Positions 20,038 to 29,431 of a DNA stretch of 64,000 bases are shown piece by piece. Source of the DNA: an uncultured Elusimicrobia bacterium (lineage in GTDB: Bacteria; Elusimicrobiota; Elusimicrobia; Elusimicrobiales; Elusimicrobiaceae); assembly GCA_947306425.1 (NCBI GenBank), contig CAMZGO010000001.1, positions 186,001 to 250,000 of the forward strand. The letters run 5' to 3'. Positions within the stretch are counted from its first letter, which is position 1. Every line of letters begins with the position of its first letter. A program made the translations under genes and the position numbers. The notes beneath the pieces were generated by a model, which worked only from the letters and a program-made list of their open reading frames with translations, did not search any database and was not told where the DNA came from.

Positions 20038-20216
20038 CGCCACCCGTATGCCTTGTCATACGGGCGGGAGATGCTGAGCAAGGGCAGTTCTTGCGAAGCA
20101 GAGGGGGGATCAATAAGGAAATAAAATAGGAAAACCTTATCCCCCATCCGTCAAGCAAATAAAAAGCCATTTGCTTGCCACCCTCCGCCCGTCCACGACG
20201 GGTGAGGGCAATACGG
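20038..20216 (+). repeat. structured G-rich/C-rich repeat related to the interior of the 343-bp elements
   Basis: Successive hairpins are: CCCGTATG/CATACGGG (20043-20050, 20057-20064); GCT-GA-GCAAG with CTTGC-GA-AGC (20073-20099); CAAGCAAAT/ATTTGCTTG; and CCCGTC/GACGGG. The tract AGAGGGGGG can pair with the downstream CTTATCCCCC. The framing bases (CCACCC, GGGCGGGAGA, GAGCAA, TTGCGA, AGAGGGGGG) match the elements at 33,992-34,076 and 51,202-51,286, while the stem bases differ in compensating ways. Confidence 0.6.
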
Positions 20217-20245
20217 AAAAATTTTATAAATTTCTGCTTAAAATA

Positions 20246-20254
20246 TGGTATACT
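20246..20254 (+). promoter_or_regulatory. extended -10 promoter for the pilin leader RNA
   Basis: TGGTATACT at 20246-20254 is an extended -10 box (TG-N-TATACT). The -35 is poor. It would start transcription near 20261, about 20 bases before the first hairpin of the candidate RNA. Confidence 0.5.
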
Positions 20255-20283
20255 TTAAAAAACGAAAGGAGTTTTATTAATGT

Positions 20284-20488
20284 AAGCCGGAGACGGCTTA
20301 AAATAATTTAAATCTGTTTTTGGATCCGTAATGACGGAGAGTTAATAGAAATATTAATGCATATAGAAACCAAAAACAGTCGTATGGGCACAAAGCAAGA
20401 GGATTAATTACCCTCTTACTTTGTGCTTAATGTTTGTTATCGCAAGATAATAAACTACGACTGTTATGTTTTTGGTCTTTCTATATGC
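20284..20488 (+). ncRNA. candidate structured 5'-leader RNA with two exclusive folds, upstream of a pilin gene
   Basis: Local hairpins: AAGCCG-GAGA-CGGCTT (20284-20299), TCCGT/ACGGA (20325-20338), TTAATA-GAAA-TATTAA (20342-20357), GCACAAAG.AAGAGG/CCTCTT.CTTTGTGC (20388-20426) and a 10-bp stem with a GCAA loop (20432-20455). CCAAAAACAG (20370-20379) can pair perfectly with CTGTTTTTGG (20314-20323), closing a three-way junction. Alternatively it joins a longer stem in which 20359-20384 pairs with 20456-20488, closing a different three-way junction. Three loops are GNRA. Promoter in front and pilin ribosome-binding site behind suggest a cis-regulatory RNA. It matches no family I know. Confidence 0.55.
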
Positions 20489-20530
20489 CCAAAATATAAC
20501 GGCCGTTTTTTATTTATAAAAGGAGAAATT

Positions 20531-21032
20531 ATGAAAATAAACAAACAAAAAAATTACAGACAAAAAATTCACTAAAGGTTTTACTTTATTGGAACTTTTA
20601 GTCGTCGTATTAATTATTGGTATTTTAGCCACTATCGCCTTACCACAATATAAAAAAGTAACAGATAAAGCACGCTTTGCCGAAGTAATAACAGCAAGTA
20701 AAAGTTTAGCACAATCAATAGAAATGTATTATATGGTAAATAATAATTATCCGTACTTTTGGAAACAATTGGATATTGAAATACAAGGTTGTACGGAAAC
20801 AAGTACCTCAAGAGCTGATTTAATGTGTAAAAATTTTACAGTTGATTTAAATGAAAATAGCTTTAGTGCTTTTTTAGGTCCACGCAACAAAAATTTACCT
20901 TATAATATAAATTTGAACTATTTTTTCAAAATGGGAAATTTATTTGCAGGGCGTTTTCAATGTAGGAGTTCCGATACTCGCGGTAAGAATGTTTGTAAAT
21001 CAGTATGCGGCGCCGAAGTTTGTTATTTCTGA
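20531..21032 (+). CDS. type IV pilin-like protein with a +1 frameshift in its leader
   Basis: The frame from about 20541 encodes KFTKG then [20 protein letters not shown], a perfect prepilin motif, and continues to a cysteine-rich C-terminus (CRSSD, VCKSVCGAEVCYF) at 21032. The only well-placed start is the ATG at 20531 with an AAAAGGAG site, but it is in another frame and stops at 20575. One base fewer in the A7 run (20547-20553), or in the A6 run at 20562-20567, would restore MKINKQKITDKKFTKG joined to FTLLE, a 166-residue pilin. Phase variation, pseudogene or sequencing error are all possible. Confidence 0.75.
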
Positions 21033-21056
21033 AAAAAGCCCCGATTTTTCGGGGCT
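21033..21056. terminator. bidirectional terminator between the pilin and parB
   Basis: AGCCCCGA-TTTT-TCGGGGCT, flanked by a run of A on the left and a run of T on the right, directly follows the pilin stop codon. It would also terminate parAB transcription from the other side. Confidence 0.9.
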
Positions 21057-21090
21057 TTTTTGTGTATAAAAACATTTTAAGAACAATTTG

Positions 21091-21969
21091 TTAAACTAAG
21101 GTTTTTAGTTTATCTCCCAATACATTTAATTCTTCATAAGAATTAAAATGCAGGGTTAAAGTGCCTTTTCCTTTGCCGTTTTCCTTAACTTCAACCTTTG
21201 TGCCAAGATGTTCTTGTAAACTTTGCTCAAAGGCAATTGTATTTGGGTCTTTAGTATTTTTTTGGGGTGTAGTTTTACCTTCCAAAATATTCTTTGCAGC
21301 CGTTTCCGCTTGGCGGACGGACATTTTTGAACTGATTATTTTTTTGAATAAAACAGCTCTTTTTCCCTCGTCACCCACCATTAAAAGTGCGCGGCCGTGG
21401 CCCTCTGAAATTGTACCGTCTTGCAAAGCATTTTGTATTTCTTCTGACAAATTAAGCAAGCGTAAAGAGTTTGATACCGCCGCTTTTGATTTGCCGCAAT
21501 ATTCCGCAAGTTCCACTTGGGAAACCAAAAACTTTTGCATCAAATTTTTATAACCTTGAGCAGTTTCAATGGGGTTTAAATCTTCCCTCTGAATATTTTC
21601 TATTAAAGCCAAAGCGCAAAGTTGTTTGTCATCAAGTTTGCTATGTACAATACAATCAATTTCCTTAAAGCCTGCCATTTCGCTTGCTCTGAAACGACGC
21701 TCACCCACTACCAATTCATATTTATCAAGCCCTGCATCATATACAACAACTACCGGCTGTGTTAAACCATGTTGTTTTATTGATTGAGCCAAATCTTTTA
21801 AACTTTCTTCATTAAAATTCTTTCTGGGCTGATATCTGTTAGGAATAATTTTATCAATAGAAATTTTTTGTATATTCAGTTTACCTTCTATTCCCTTATT
21901 AATTTCTTGCTCCATTTCAAATGAGGAGCCAAGCAAAGCATCTAAACCTTTTCCTAAAGCTTTTCTCAT
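21091..21969 (-). CDS. parB: chromosome-partitioning protein ParB
   Basis: ParB is a CTP-dependent clamp that loads at parS and spreads to mark the origin region. The 292-residue product starts RKALGKGLDALLG and has the CTP/arginine patch GERRFRA (near residue 90), ENIQREDLNPIE, a helix-turn-helix (VSQVELAEYCGKSKAAVSNS) and a C-terminal dimerisation tail. It lies three bases after parA. The parS-like palindromes are just upstream of parA. Confidence 0.97.
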   Translation of the reverse strand: MRKALGKGLDALLGSSFEMEQEINKGIEGKLNIQKISIDKIIPNRYQPRKNFNEESLKDLAQSIKQHGLTQPVVVVYDAGLDKYELVVGERRFRASEMAGFKEIDCIVHSKLDDKQLCALALIENIQREDLNPIETAQGYKNLMQKFLVSQVELAEYCGKSKAAVSNSLRLLNLSEEIQNALQDGTISEGHGRALLMVGDEGKRAVLFKKIISSKMSVRQAETAAKNILEGKTTPQKNTKDPNTIAFEQSLQEHLGTKVEVKENGKGKGTLTLHFNSYEELNVLGDKLKTLV

Positions 21970-21972
21970 AGA

Positions 21973-22806
21973 TTAACCTCCAAAATCAAAATCATTATTC
22001 TTATTTACAGAGGTTTTAAAACTTTCATAATCCTCTGCTTTTGCACCGCGGCGGGTTAAAAACTCTATTGCCAAATCAAGATAAGCACGGGCACCACGGC
22101 AAGTAGGGTCATATTCAAAAATACTTTGCCCAAAGCCCGGGGCTTCTGCCAAACGAATATTACGCGGAATAGGATTTGTATAAACTTTTTGCCCGTAATA
22201 TTTTATAACTTCTTCTTTAACCTGTTTTGCTAAATTCATACGAGCATCAAACATAGTTAAAATACCGCCGTCTACTTTTAAATTAGGGCTTAAAAATTGT
22301 TTTACCTTTCCTGTTGTATTTATAAAATTTGCTAAACCCTCCATGGCATAATACTCACATTGTATTGGAGTTATGACACTGTCTGCAGCCACAAGAGCAT
22401 TTATAGTTAATAAACTTAAAGAGGGGGGACAATCAATTATTATAAAATTATACATCCTTTTAATAGGGTCAAGGGCATTTCTTAAAAATTTCTCTCTTTG
22501 GGGAGTATTTACAAGTTCAACCTCTGCTCCCGCTAAGTTTTTATTAGCAGGTAAAAGGTCTAATAATTCATTAGAGGTCTGCTTTACTACTTCTTCAAAA
22601 GGAGCTGTCTTTGTAAGGAAATTATATACTGACTTTTCTTCTTCCTTTAAATTGACACCTAATCCGGAACTAGCATTGCTCTGAGGATCAAAATCAACCA
22701 AAAGAACTTCCTGTCCCAAATATGCTAATGCATAGGCCAAATTTACGGAAGTTGTTGTCTTACCAACGCCTCCCTTTTGATTTGCTACACAAACAATTTC
22801 ACTCAT
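21973..22806 (-). CDS. parA: chromosome-partitioning ATPase ParA (Soj)
   Basis: It binds DNA non-specifically with ATP and moves ParB-parS complexes during origin segregation. The 277-residue protein has the deviant Walker A NQKGGVGKTTTSVNLA at its start, LLVDFDPQSNASSGLG and the Walker B FIIIDCPPSLSLLTINAL. There is no N-terminal helix-turn-helix, as expected for the chromosomal type rather than plasmid type Ia. It has its own promoter. Confidence 0.97.
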   Translation of the reverse strand: MSEIVCVANQKGGVGKTTTSVNLAYALAYLGQEVLLVDFDPQSNASSGLGVNLKEEEKSVYNFLTKTAPFEEVVKQTSNELLDLLPANKNLAGAEVELVNTPQREKFLRNALDPIKRMYNFIIIDCPPSLSLLTINALVAADSVITPIQCEYYAMEGLANFINTTGKVKQFLSPNLKVDGGILTMFDARMNLAKQVKEEVIKYYGQKVYTNPIPRNIRLAEAPGFGQSIFEYDPTCRGARAYLDLAIEFLTRRGAKAEDYESFKTSVNKNNDFDFGG

Positions 22807-22843
22807 ATATTCTCCTTACTTATGCTATTACCTTATATATATT

Positions 22844-22872
22844 ATTGTATATAAAATCAAAAAAAGTGTCAA
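22844..22872 (-). promoter_or_regulatory. promoter of parAB
   Basis: On the minus strand TTGACA (22867-22872), a 17-bp spacer and TACAAT (22844-22849) precede an AAGGAGAATAT ribosome-binding site. The first parS-like site begins 10 bp upstream of the -35, so ParB spreading could affect this promoter. Confidence 0.75.
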
Positions 22873-22881
22873 ATTTTTTAG

Positions 22882-22895
22882 TTTTCACGTGAAAA
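22882..22895. other. parS-like site 1
   Basis: TTTTCACGTGAAAA is a perfect palindrome sharing the TTTCACGTGAAA core of bacterial parS (consensus TGTTTCACGTGAAACA). It lies between parA and lepB, close to oriC, where parS sites cluster. Confidence 0.75.
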
Positions 22896-22918
22896 TTTTT
22901 TAAGTTTTTAATACTTTT

Positions 22919-22934
22919 GTTTTCACGTGAAAAC
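22919..22934. other. parS-like site 2
   Basis: GTTTTCACGTGAAAAC is a perfect 16-bp palindrome. Compared with the general parS consensus, the G and C near the two ends are symmetrically replaced by T and A. It touches the lepB stop codon and is 37 bp from site 1. Confidence 0.8.
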
Positions 22935-23903
22935 TTATTTAATAATTTTAAATCTACTTAAAGGCCAATGTAATAACCAAGCTTTACCTTTAATATTTTC
23001 TTTAGGAACAGGTCCCCAAAAACGGGAATCGCAAGAAAAATCTCTATTATCTCCCATAGCAAAATATTGGTCTTCTGGCACTATTACAGGACCAAAACTA
23101 TCTCTTAAAGATATTCCAAAATATTTTTCCAATTTCCTATTTTCCCATAATTTTTGATATTCTTCTTGTGTTAATGTATTAACAATATTTTGTTTTTCGT
23201 GTTCTGAAAACACAGCATATTTTTGGGGGGGTAATTCCTTTCCGTTTATGTATATTGTTTTATTTTTGACTTCAACTGTCTCACCGGGCAGAGCAATAAC
23301 TCTTTTAACAAAATCACGCCCGTATTGAGGTTCTCCGCAATTTGACTGCTTTTTATCTTTTGCAGGAAATCTAAATATAATTATGTCTCCCCTATTAATA
23401 TCATTAAAATTTACAATATTATTTTTAGTGAAAGGTAAACGAATTCCGTAATATGCTTTATTAACAAAAAGGTTGTCTCCTTCAAGTAAAGTATTTCTCA
23501 TAGAGGCCGAAGGTATTCTAAAAGCCTGTAAAAAAAAGAACATAACTACGGAAGCAAAAAAAGCCGCAAAATATACAGTTTGAGCCCAATCTAAATTAAA
23601 GGCAATAATTTTTTCTTTTTCTGTATTTTCTGCTTTTTTTGCCCTAAAATATTTTAAACAAACATAACCTAAAGTAATTAGTAAAATAGAAAAAAATGTC
23701 TTTTTAGGTAGCCCGTTGGAACTCCCATTTTCTGCCATAAAATTCAAAATATAAAAAACCAATATACCGGCAATTAAAGCAAAAGAGGAATTCCATAAAG
23801 TAAAAATATTTTTGTTTTTTAAATATTTTTTCTTTATGAAATACTTAGAGAATTTATCAAAAATAAAAGCAACTGTTGCTGTTATGAATAAATGTTGTTC
23901 CAT
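22935..23903 (-). CDS. lepB: signal peptidase I
   Basis: It cleaves Sec/Tat signal peptides on the outer face of the cytoplasmic membrane. The catalytic Ser is in FRIPSASMRNTLLEGD, the general-base Lys in GRDFVKRVIALPGE, and box E is MGDNRDFSCDSRFWGPV. Several hydrophobic segments occupy the first ~140 residues, giving an unusually long N-terminal membrane anchor (322 residues in all). A strong promoter ends only 8 bp before the ATG. Confidence 0.95.
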   Translation of the reverse strand: MEQHLFITATVAFIFDKFSKYFIKKKYLKNKNIFTLWNSSFALIAGILVFYILNFMAENGSSNGLPKKTFFSILLITLGYVCLKYFRAKKAENTEKEKIIAFNLDWAQTVYFAAFFASVVMFFFLQAFRIPSASMRNTLLEGDNLFVNKAYYGIRLPFTKNNIVNFNDINRGDIIIFRFPAKDKKQSNCGEPQYGRDFVKRVIALPGETVEVKNKTIYINGKELPPQKYAVFSEHEKQNIVNTLTQEEYQKLWENRKLEKYFGISLRDSFGPVIVPEDQYFAMGDNRDFSCDSRFWGPVPKENIKGKAWLLHWPLSRFKIIK

Positions 23904-23911
23904 TTATAAAT

Positions 23912-23940
23912 ATTATAACATTTATGTTGTCCTTTTACAA
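23912..23940 (-). promoter_or_regulatory. promoter of lepB, very close to the start codon
   Basis: On the minus strand TTGTAA (23935-23940), a 17-bp spacer and TATAAT (23912-23917) with an extended TG. Transcription would begin about two bases before the ATG, and no ribosome-binding site is visible, so the mRNA looks leaderless. Confidence 0.65.
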
Positions 23941-24038
23941 TTTAAAACTTTAACAAAAAACTGTACTTTTTGCCAAAAAACTGCTAAAATTTAACTGTAT
24001 TTAATTTTTATATAAAAAATGAACAGTAGGTTATATTT

Positions 24039-25397
24039 GTGGAAAACAGTAATATAAACGAAATTTGGGCAAATTTACTAAAAAAGTTAGAAATAACTTT
24101 GGGTAAAGATATTTGTGATATGTGGTTAAAACCCATGAAAATTTTAGAATTTGACCAAGGTACGTTTAAAATAGAAGTACCAAACGAAGTATGGTTAAAG
24201 ACGATTAAAGAAAGGTATGAGGCTCCTATTTTAAATGCTTTAACGGAAATTACTAACATTCCCTTTTCTGTGGATTATGTATTTCAAAAGCAAGAAGAAA
24301 TTACTCCTTTTCAAGCACCTCCTGTTGTGCATTATCATAACTATATAAAGCAATCTACAAGGGAAGAAACAAAACTTGACCCTCATTTTACTTTTCAGGG
24401 TTTCATTGAAGGCCCTTCAAACCGTTTTGCATATAAAGCATCAGAAGCTGTTGTAAAGAAAATAGGAAACAGGGCTAATAATCCTTTTGTAATTTTCAGT
24501 GCACCGGGGCTTGGTAAAACACATTTATTACATGCTATAGGAAATGATATTTTAAAAAATAATCCTTCATCAAAGGTTTTATATATGTCCGGTGAAGATT
24601 TTTTTACTCAATGTATTGATTATTTGGCTACAAAATCAACTACTGCTTTCCATAAAAAATATGAAAATATTGATTGTTTATTAATTGACGATATACAGTT
24701 TTTAGTTGGTAAAAATCGTTCCGAAGAAGAATTTTTTTATACTTTTAATTCTTTATTTAATAATCAAAAGCAAATTGTACTGACTTGTGATAAAACCCCT
24801 AATCAATTAAATTTTAGCGAACGTTTATCTTCACGTTTATTAAGTGGTATAGTTGCTGAAATTAAAAGACCTGATTTAGAAACAAGAATTGCAATTCTAC
24901 GTCATAAAAGAGATATTAATAATTATGATATATCTGATGATGTTTTATCTTTTATAGCACAAGGTGTTCAAGCAAATATAAGGGAACTTGAGGGTTGTTT
25001 ATATCGTCTTACAAGTTATGTAAGTATTCATGGTATAACCGCAACTGTTAATATTGCAAAAGAAGTTTTGGCAGATATTATAAATTTAGAACAACAAAAG
25101 TATAGTATAAGTATAACAAAGATAAAAGAAGTTGTTTGTAAACATTTTAAGGTAAACTTAGAAGATTTAAATTCTAAAAAGAAAAATACTTCAATTGCTT
25201 GGCCAAGGCAGATTGCTATGTATTTAGCAACGGAACTTACTTCTCTTTCTTTACCTGAAATCGGGAGGGAATTTAATAGGGACCATACCACTGTTATTCA
25301 TGCTAAAGAAAAAGTAAAAGAGGAAATAAAAAATAATACTTTTTTTATACCTGTGATTAATTTAATAACAGAAGAAATAAAAGCTGTGGATAACTAA
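24039..25397 (+). CDS. dnaA: replication initiator DnaA
   Basis: The 452-residue initiator has an N-terminal DnaB-interaction domain, the AAA+ module with Walker A APGLGKTHLLHAIG (near residue 165), Walker B CLLIDDIQFL, and the C-terminal DNA-binding signature REFNRDHTTVIHAKEKV. It starts with GTG at 24039. A DnaA-box variant (TTTTCCACA on the minus strand, 24038-24046) overlaps the start codon and could give autoregulation. dnaN follows after the likely origin. Confidence 0.98.
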   Translation: MENSNINEIWANLLKKLEITLGKDICDMWLKPMKILEFDQGTFKIEVPNEVWLKTIKERYEAPILNALTEITNIPFSVDYVFQKQEEITPFQAPPVVHYHNYIKQSTREETKLDPHFTFQGFIEGPSNRFAYKASEAVVKKIGNRANNPFVIFSAPGLGKTHLLHAIGNDILKNNPSSKVLYMSGEDFFTQCIDYLATKSTTAFHKKYENIDCLLIDDIQFLVGKNRSEEEFFYTFNSLFNNQKQIVLTCDKTPNQLNFSERLSSRLLSGIVAEIKRPDLETRIAILRHKRDINNYDISDDVLSFIAQGVQANIRELEGCLYRLTSYVSIHGITATVNIAKEVLADIINLEQQKYSISITKIKEVVCKHFKVNLEDLNSKKKNTSIAWPRQIAMYLATELTSLSLPEIGREFNRDHTTVIHAKEKVKEEIKNNTFFIPVINLITEEIKAVDN

Positions 25398-25541
25398 ATA
25401 TTTTTTGTGTACAAAATTTTAAACTGTGGAAATTGTGGATAAACTATAAAATCAATTAACAATATTAAAAACTTTATTGTATAGTAAATTAACATTTTTC
25501 CACTAAATTCACAGGATAATATAATAATAAGGATAATAATT
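25385..25541. other. probable replication origin (oriC) between dnaA and dnaN
   Basis: Two perfect DnaA boxes (TTATCCACA on the minus strand) lie at 25385-25393, inside the end of dnaA, and at 25434-25442. A weaker TGTGGAAAT is at 25425-25433 and TTTTCCACT at 25496-25504. Between them (about 25443-25495) is a very AT-rich stretch suitable for unwinding. Gene orientation switches around dnaA, and parABS is adjacent. A TATAAT at 25520-25525 probably belongs to the dnaN promoter. Confidence 0.75.
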
Positions 25542-26651
25542 ATGAAAATTAATATTACTAAAGAAAAAATATCAGAAGGAATACAAATATTACAATCATC
25601 TGTTGCTGGAAGAACTACCCTACCTATATTATTTAACTTTTTAATAGAAGCACAGGACGGTATTATAAAATTAACACGTACTGATATGGAAATGGCTATT
25701 ATACACACTTTTAAAGCAGAGGTAGTTGAAAATGGTTCATTAACAGTTTCATTAAGGGATTTTTATGAAATATTAAAAAATTTACCATCCGGTAAAGAAA
25801 TTATTTTAGAAAGTGATGAAGATAATAAATTACATATAAAAAGCGGCCGTTCTAAATTTTGGCTTATAGGAACACCAAAATCAGAGTATCCTATTATTCC
25901 CGAAATTGAAAGAAATGAATCTTTTACTATGAATCCTAAAACATTAAAAGATATGATAGAAAAGACAATATTTTCTGCTTCTACACAAGAAACACGTTAT
26001 ATATTAAACGGATTACTTTGGAATAATACAAAGGAACATTTTGAAGTTGTATCAACTGATGGGCGCCGTTTGGCACTTTGTATTAATCCTGTTTTAGAAG
26101 GTGTTAAAGAATTTAAAATTATTGTACCTAGTAAGATTTTAAATGAGGTATTAAAATTAATTAATTCAAATAAATTTAAAGAGGATGAAGTTATTAATAT
26201 TACAACTTCTTCAAATCAAATAAGTTTTAAAGTTAAAGATACAGTTTTAATTTCTCGTTTAATAGAAGGTAATTTTCCTAATTATGAACAAGTTATACCC
26301 GCTAAGAAAAATATTACTTTTTTGGCAGATACTTTAAATATACTTTCTTCAACAAAAAGTGCTTCGGTTTGTGCAGGGGACTTAGGTGGTACTGTTAAAT
26401 ATCAATTAACGGAAAATAATATTTTAATTACTGCTAACTCGTCAAAAATGTCTTTTTCCGATGAAGTTAAAATTGATTATAGTGGGGAAGATTTTGAAAC
26501 ATCTTTTAATCCACAATACTTAATAGATGTCTTAAAAAATATTAATACGGATAAGGTTAGTTTCTCTTTTGTAAATACAACACAACCCGTTTTAATAGAA
26601 CCGGAAGGAAAAACAAACTATAAATACATTATAATGCCTGTAAGGGTTTAA
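25542..26651 (+). CDS. dnaN: DNA polymerase III beta sliding clamp
   Basis: This ring-shaped processivity factor tethers polymerases to DNA. The 369-residue product has the three-fold repeated clamp architecture with recognisable blocks (GRTTLPILFNFLIEA, STDGRRLAL, LIEGNFPNYEQVIP) and the closing YIIMPVRV, which forms part of the peptide-binding pocket. An AAGGATAATAATT ribosome-binding site precedes the ATG. It directly abuts the DUF721-like gene. Confidence 0.97.
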   Translation: MKINITKEKISEGIQILQSSVAGRTTLPILFNFLIEAQDGIIKLTRTDMEMAIIHTFKAEVVENGSLTVSLRDFYEILKNLPSGKEIILESDEDNKLHIKSGRSKFWLIGTPKSEYPIIPEIERNESFTMNPKTLKDMIEKTIFSASTQETRYILNGLLWNNTKEHFEVVSTDGRRLALCINPVLEGVKEFKIIVPSKILNEVLKLINSNKFKEDEVINITTSSNQISFKVKDTVLISRLIEGNFPNYEQVIPAKKNITFLADTLNILSSTKSASVCAGDLGGTVKYQLTENNILITANSSKMSFSDEVKIDYSGEDFETSFNPQYLIDVLKNINTDKVSFSFVNTTQPVLIEPEGKTNYKYIIMPVRV

Positions 26652-26942
26652 ATGAAAATAAAGAGGGAATTTAATTGGCATAATTCTTCAGAATTAACCA
26701 AGAATTATTGTCGTTTAAATTTAAAGTTAAATTATTTAATTTTGCTTGAAAATTTATGGCCTTTGATTTTAAAAAACAGGGCAAAATTTTGGGAGTTGGA
26801 TTCAGTAAAAGGAGGGACGGTTTTTGTAAAAGTAAAATCATCCCCGGCAAGGCATGAACTTTTATTGAAGGAAAAGGAAATAATAAAAGAGTTAAATAAA
26901 AAATTTGAAAAGCCTTGGATAAAAAAGATTTCAATAATATAA
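26652..26942 (+). CDS. DUF721/DciA-like protein
   Basis: This is a small basic protein (96 residues). The region LENLWPLILKNRAKFWELDSV then GGTVFVKVKSSPARHELLLKEKEII matches the DUF721 pattern: W...G..., a short beta element giving V.V.S...HEL, then I..LN. DUF721 proteins include DciA, a loader of the replicative helicase. The usual neighbour recF is absent, and this gene fills the space between dnaN and gyrB. The assignment rests on pattern and position. Confidence 0.7.
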   Translation: MKIKREFNWHNSSELTKNYCRLNLKLNYLILLENLWPLILKNRAKFWELDSVKGGTVFVKVKSSPARHELLLKEKEIIKELNKKFEKPWIKKISII

Positions 26943-29423
<2,481 letters not shown>

Positions 29424-29431
29424 GAGTTTTT

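Noticed and set aside
20284-20488. c-di-GMP-I (GEMM), c-di-GMP-II, T-box, tmRNA or SRP RNA
   Set aside because: I looked for the hallmark sequences (GEMM receptor and GCACAGGGCAAACC-type core, T-box AGGGUGG, tmRNA tag, SRP GGAAGNNNGCA-type loop) and found none.
20498-20511. AACGGCCGTT followed by a T-run as a terminator after the pilin leader RNA
   Set aside because: The palindrome leaves no loop, so it cannot form a normal hairpin. The leader may still be controlled at translation instead.
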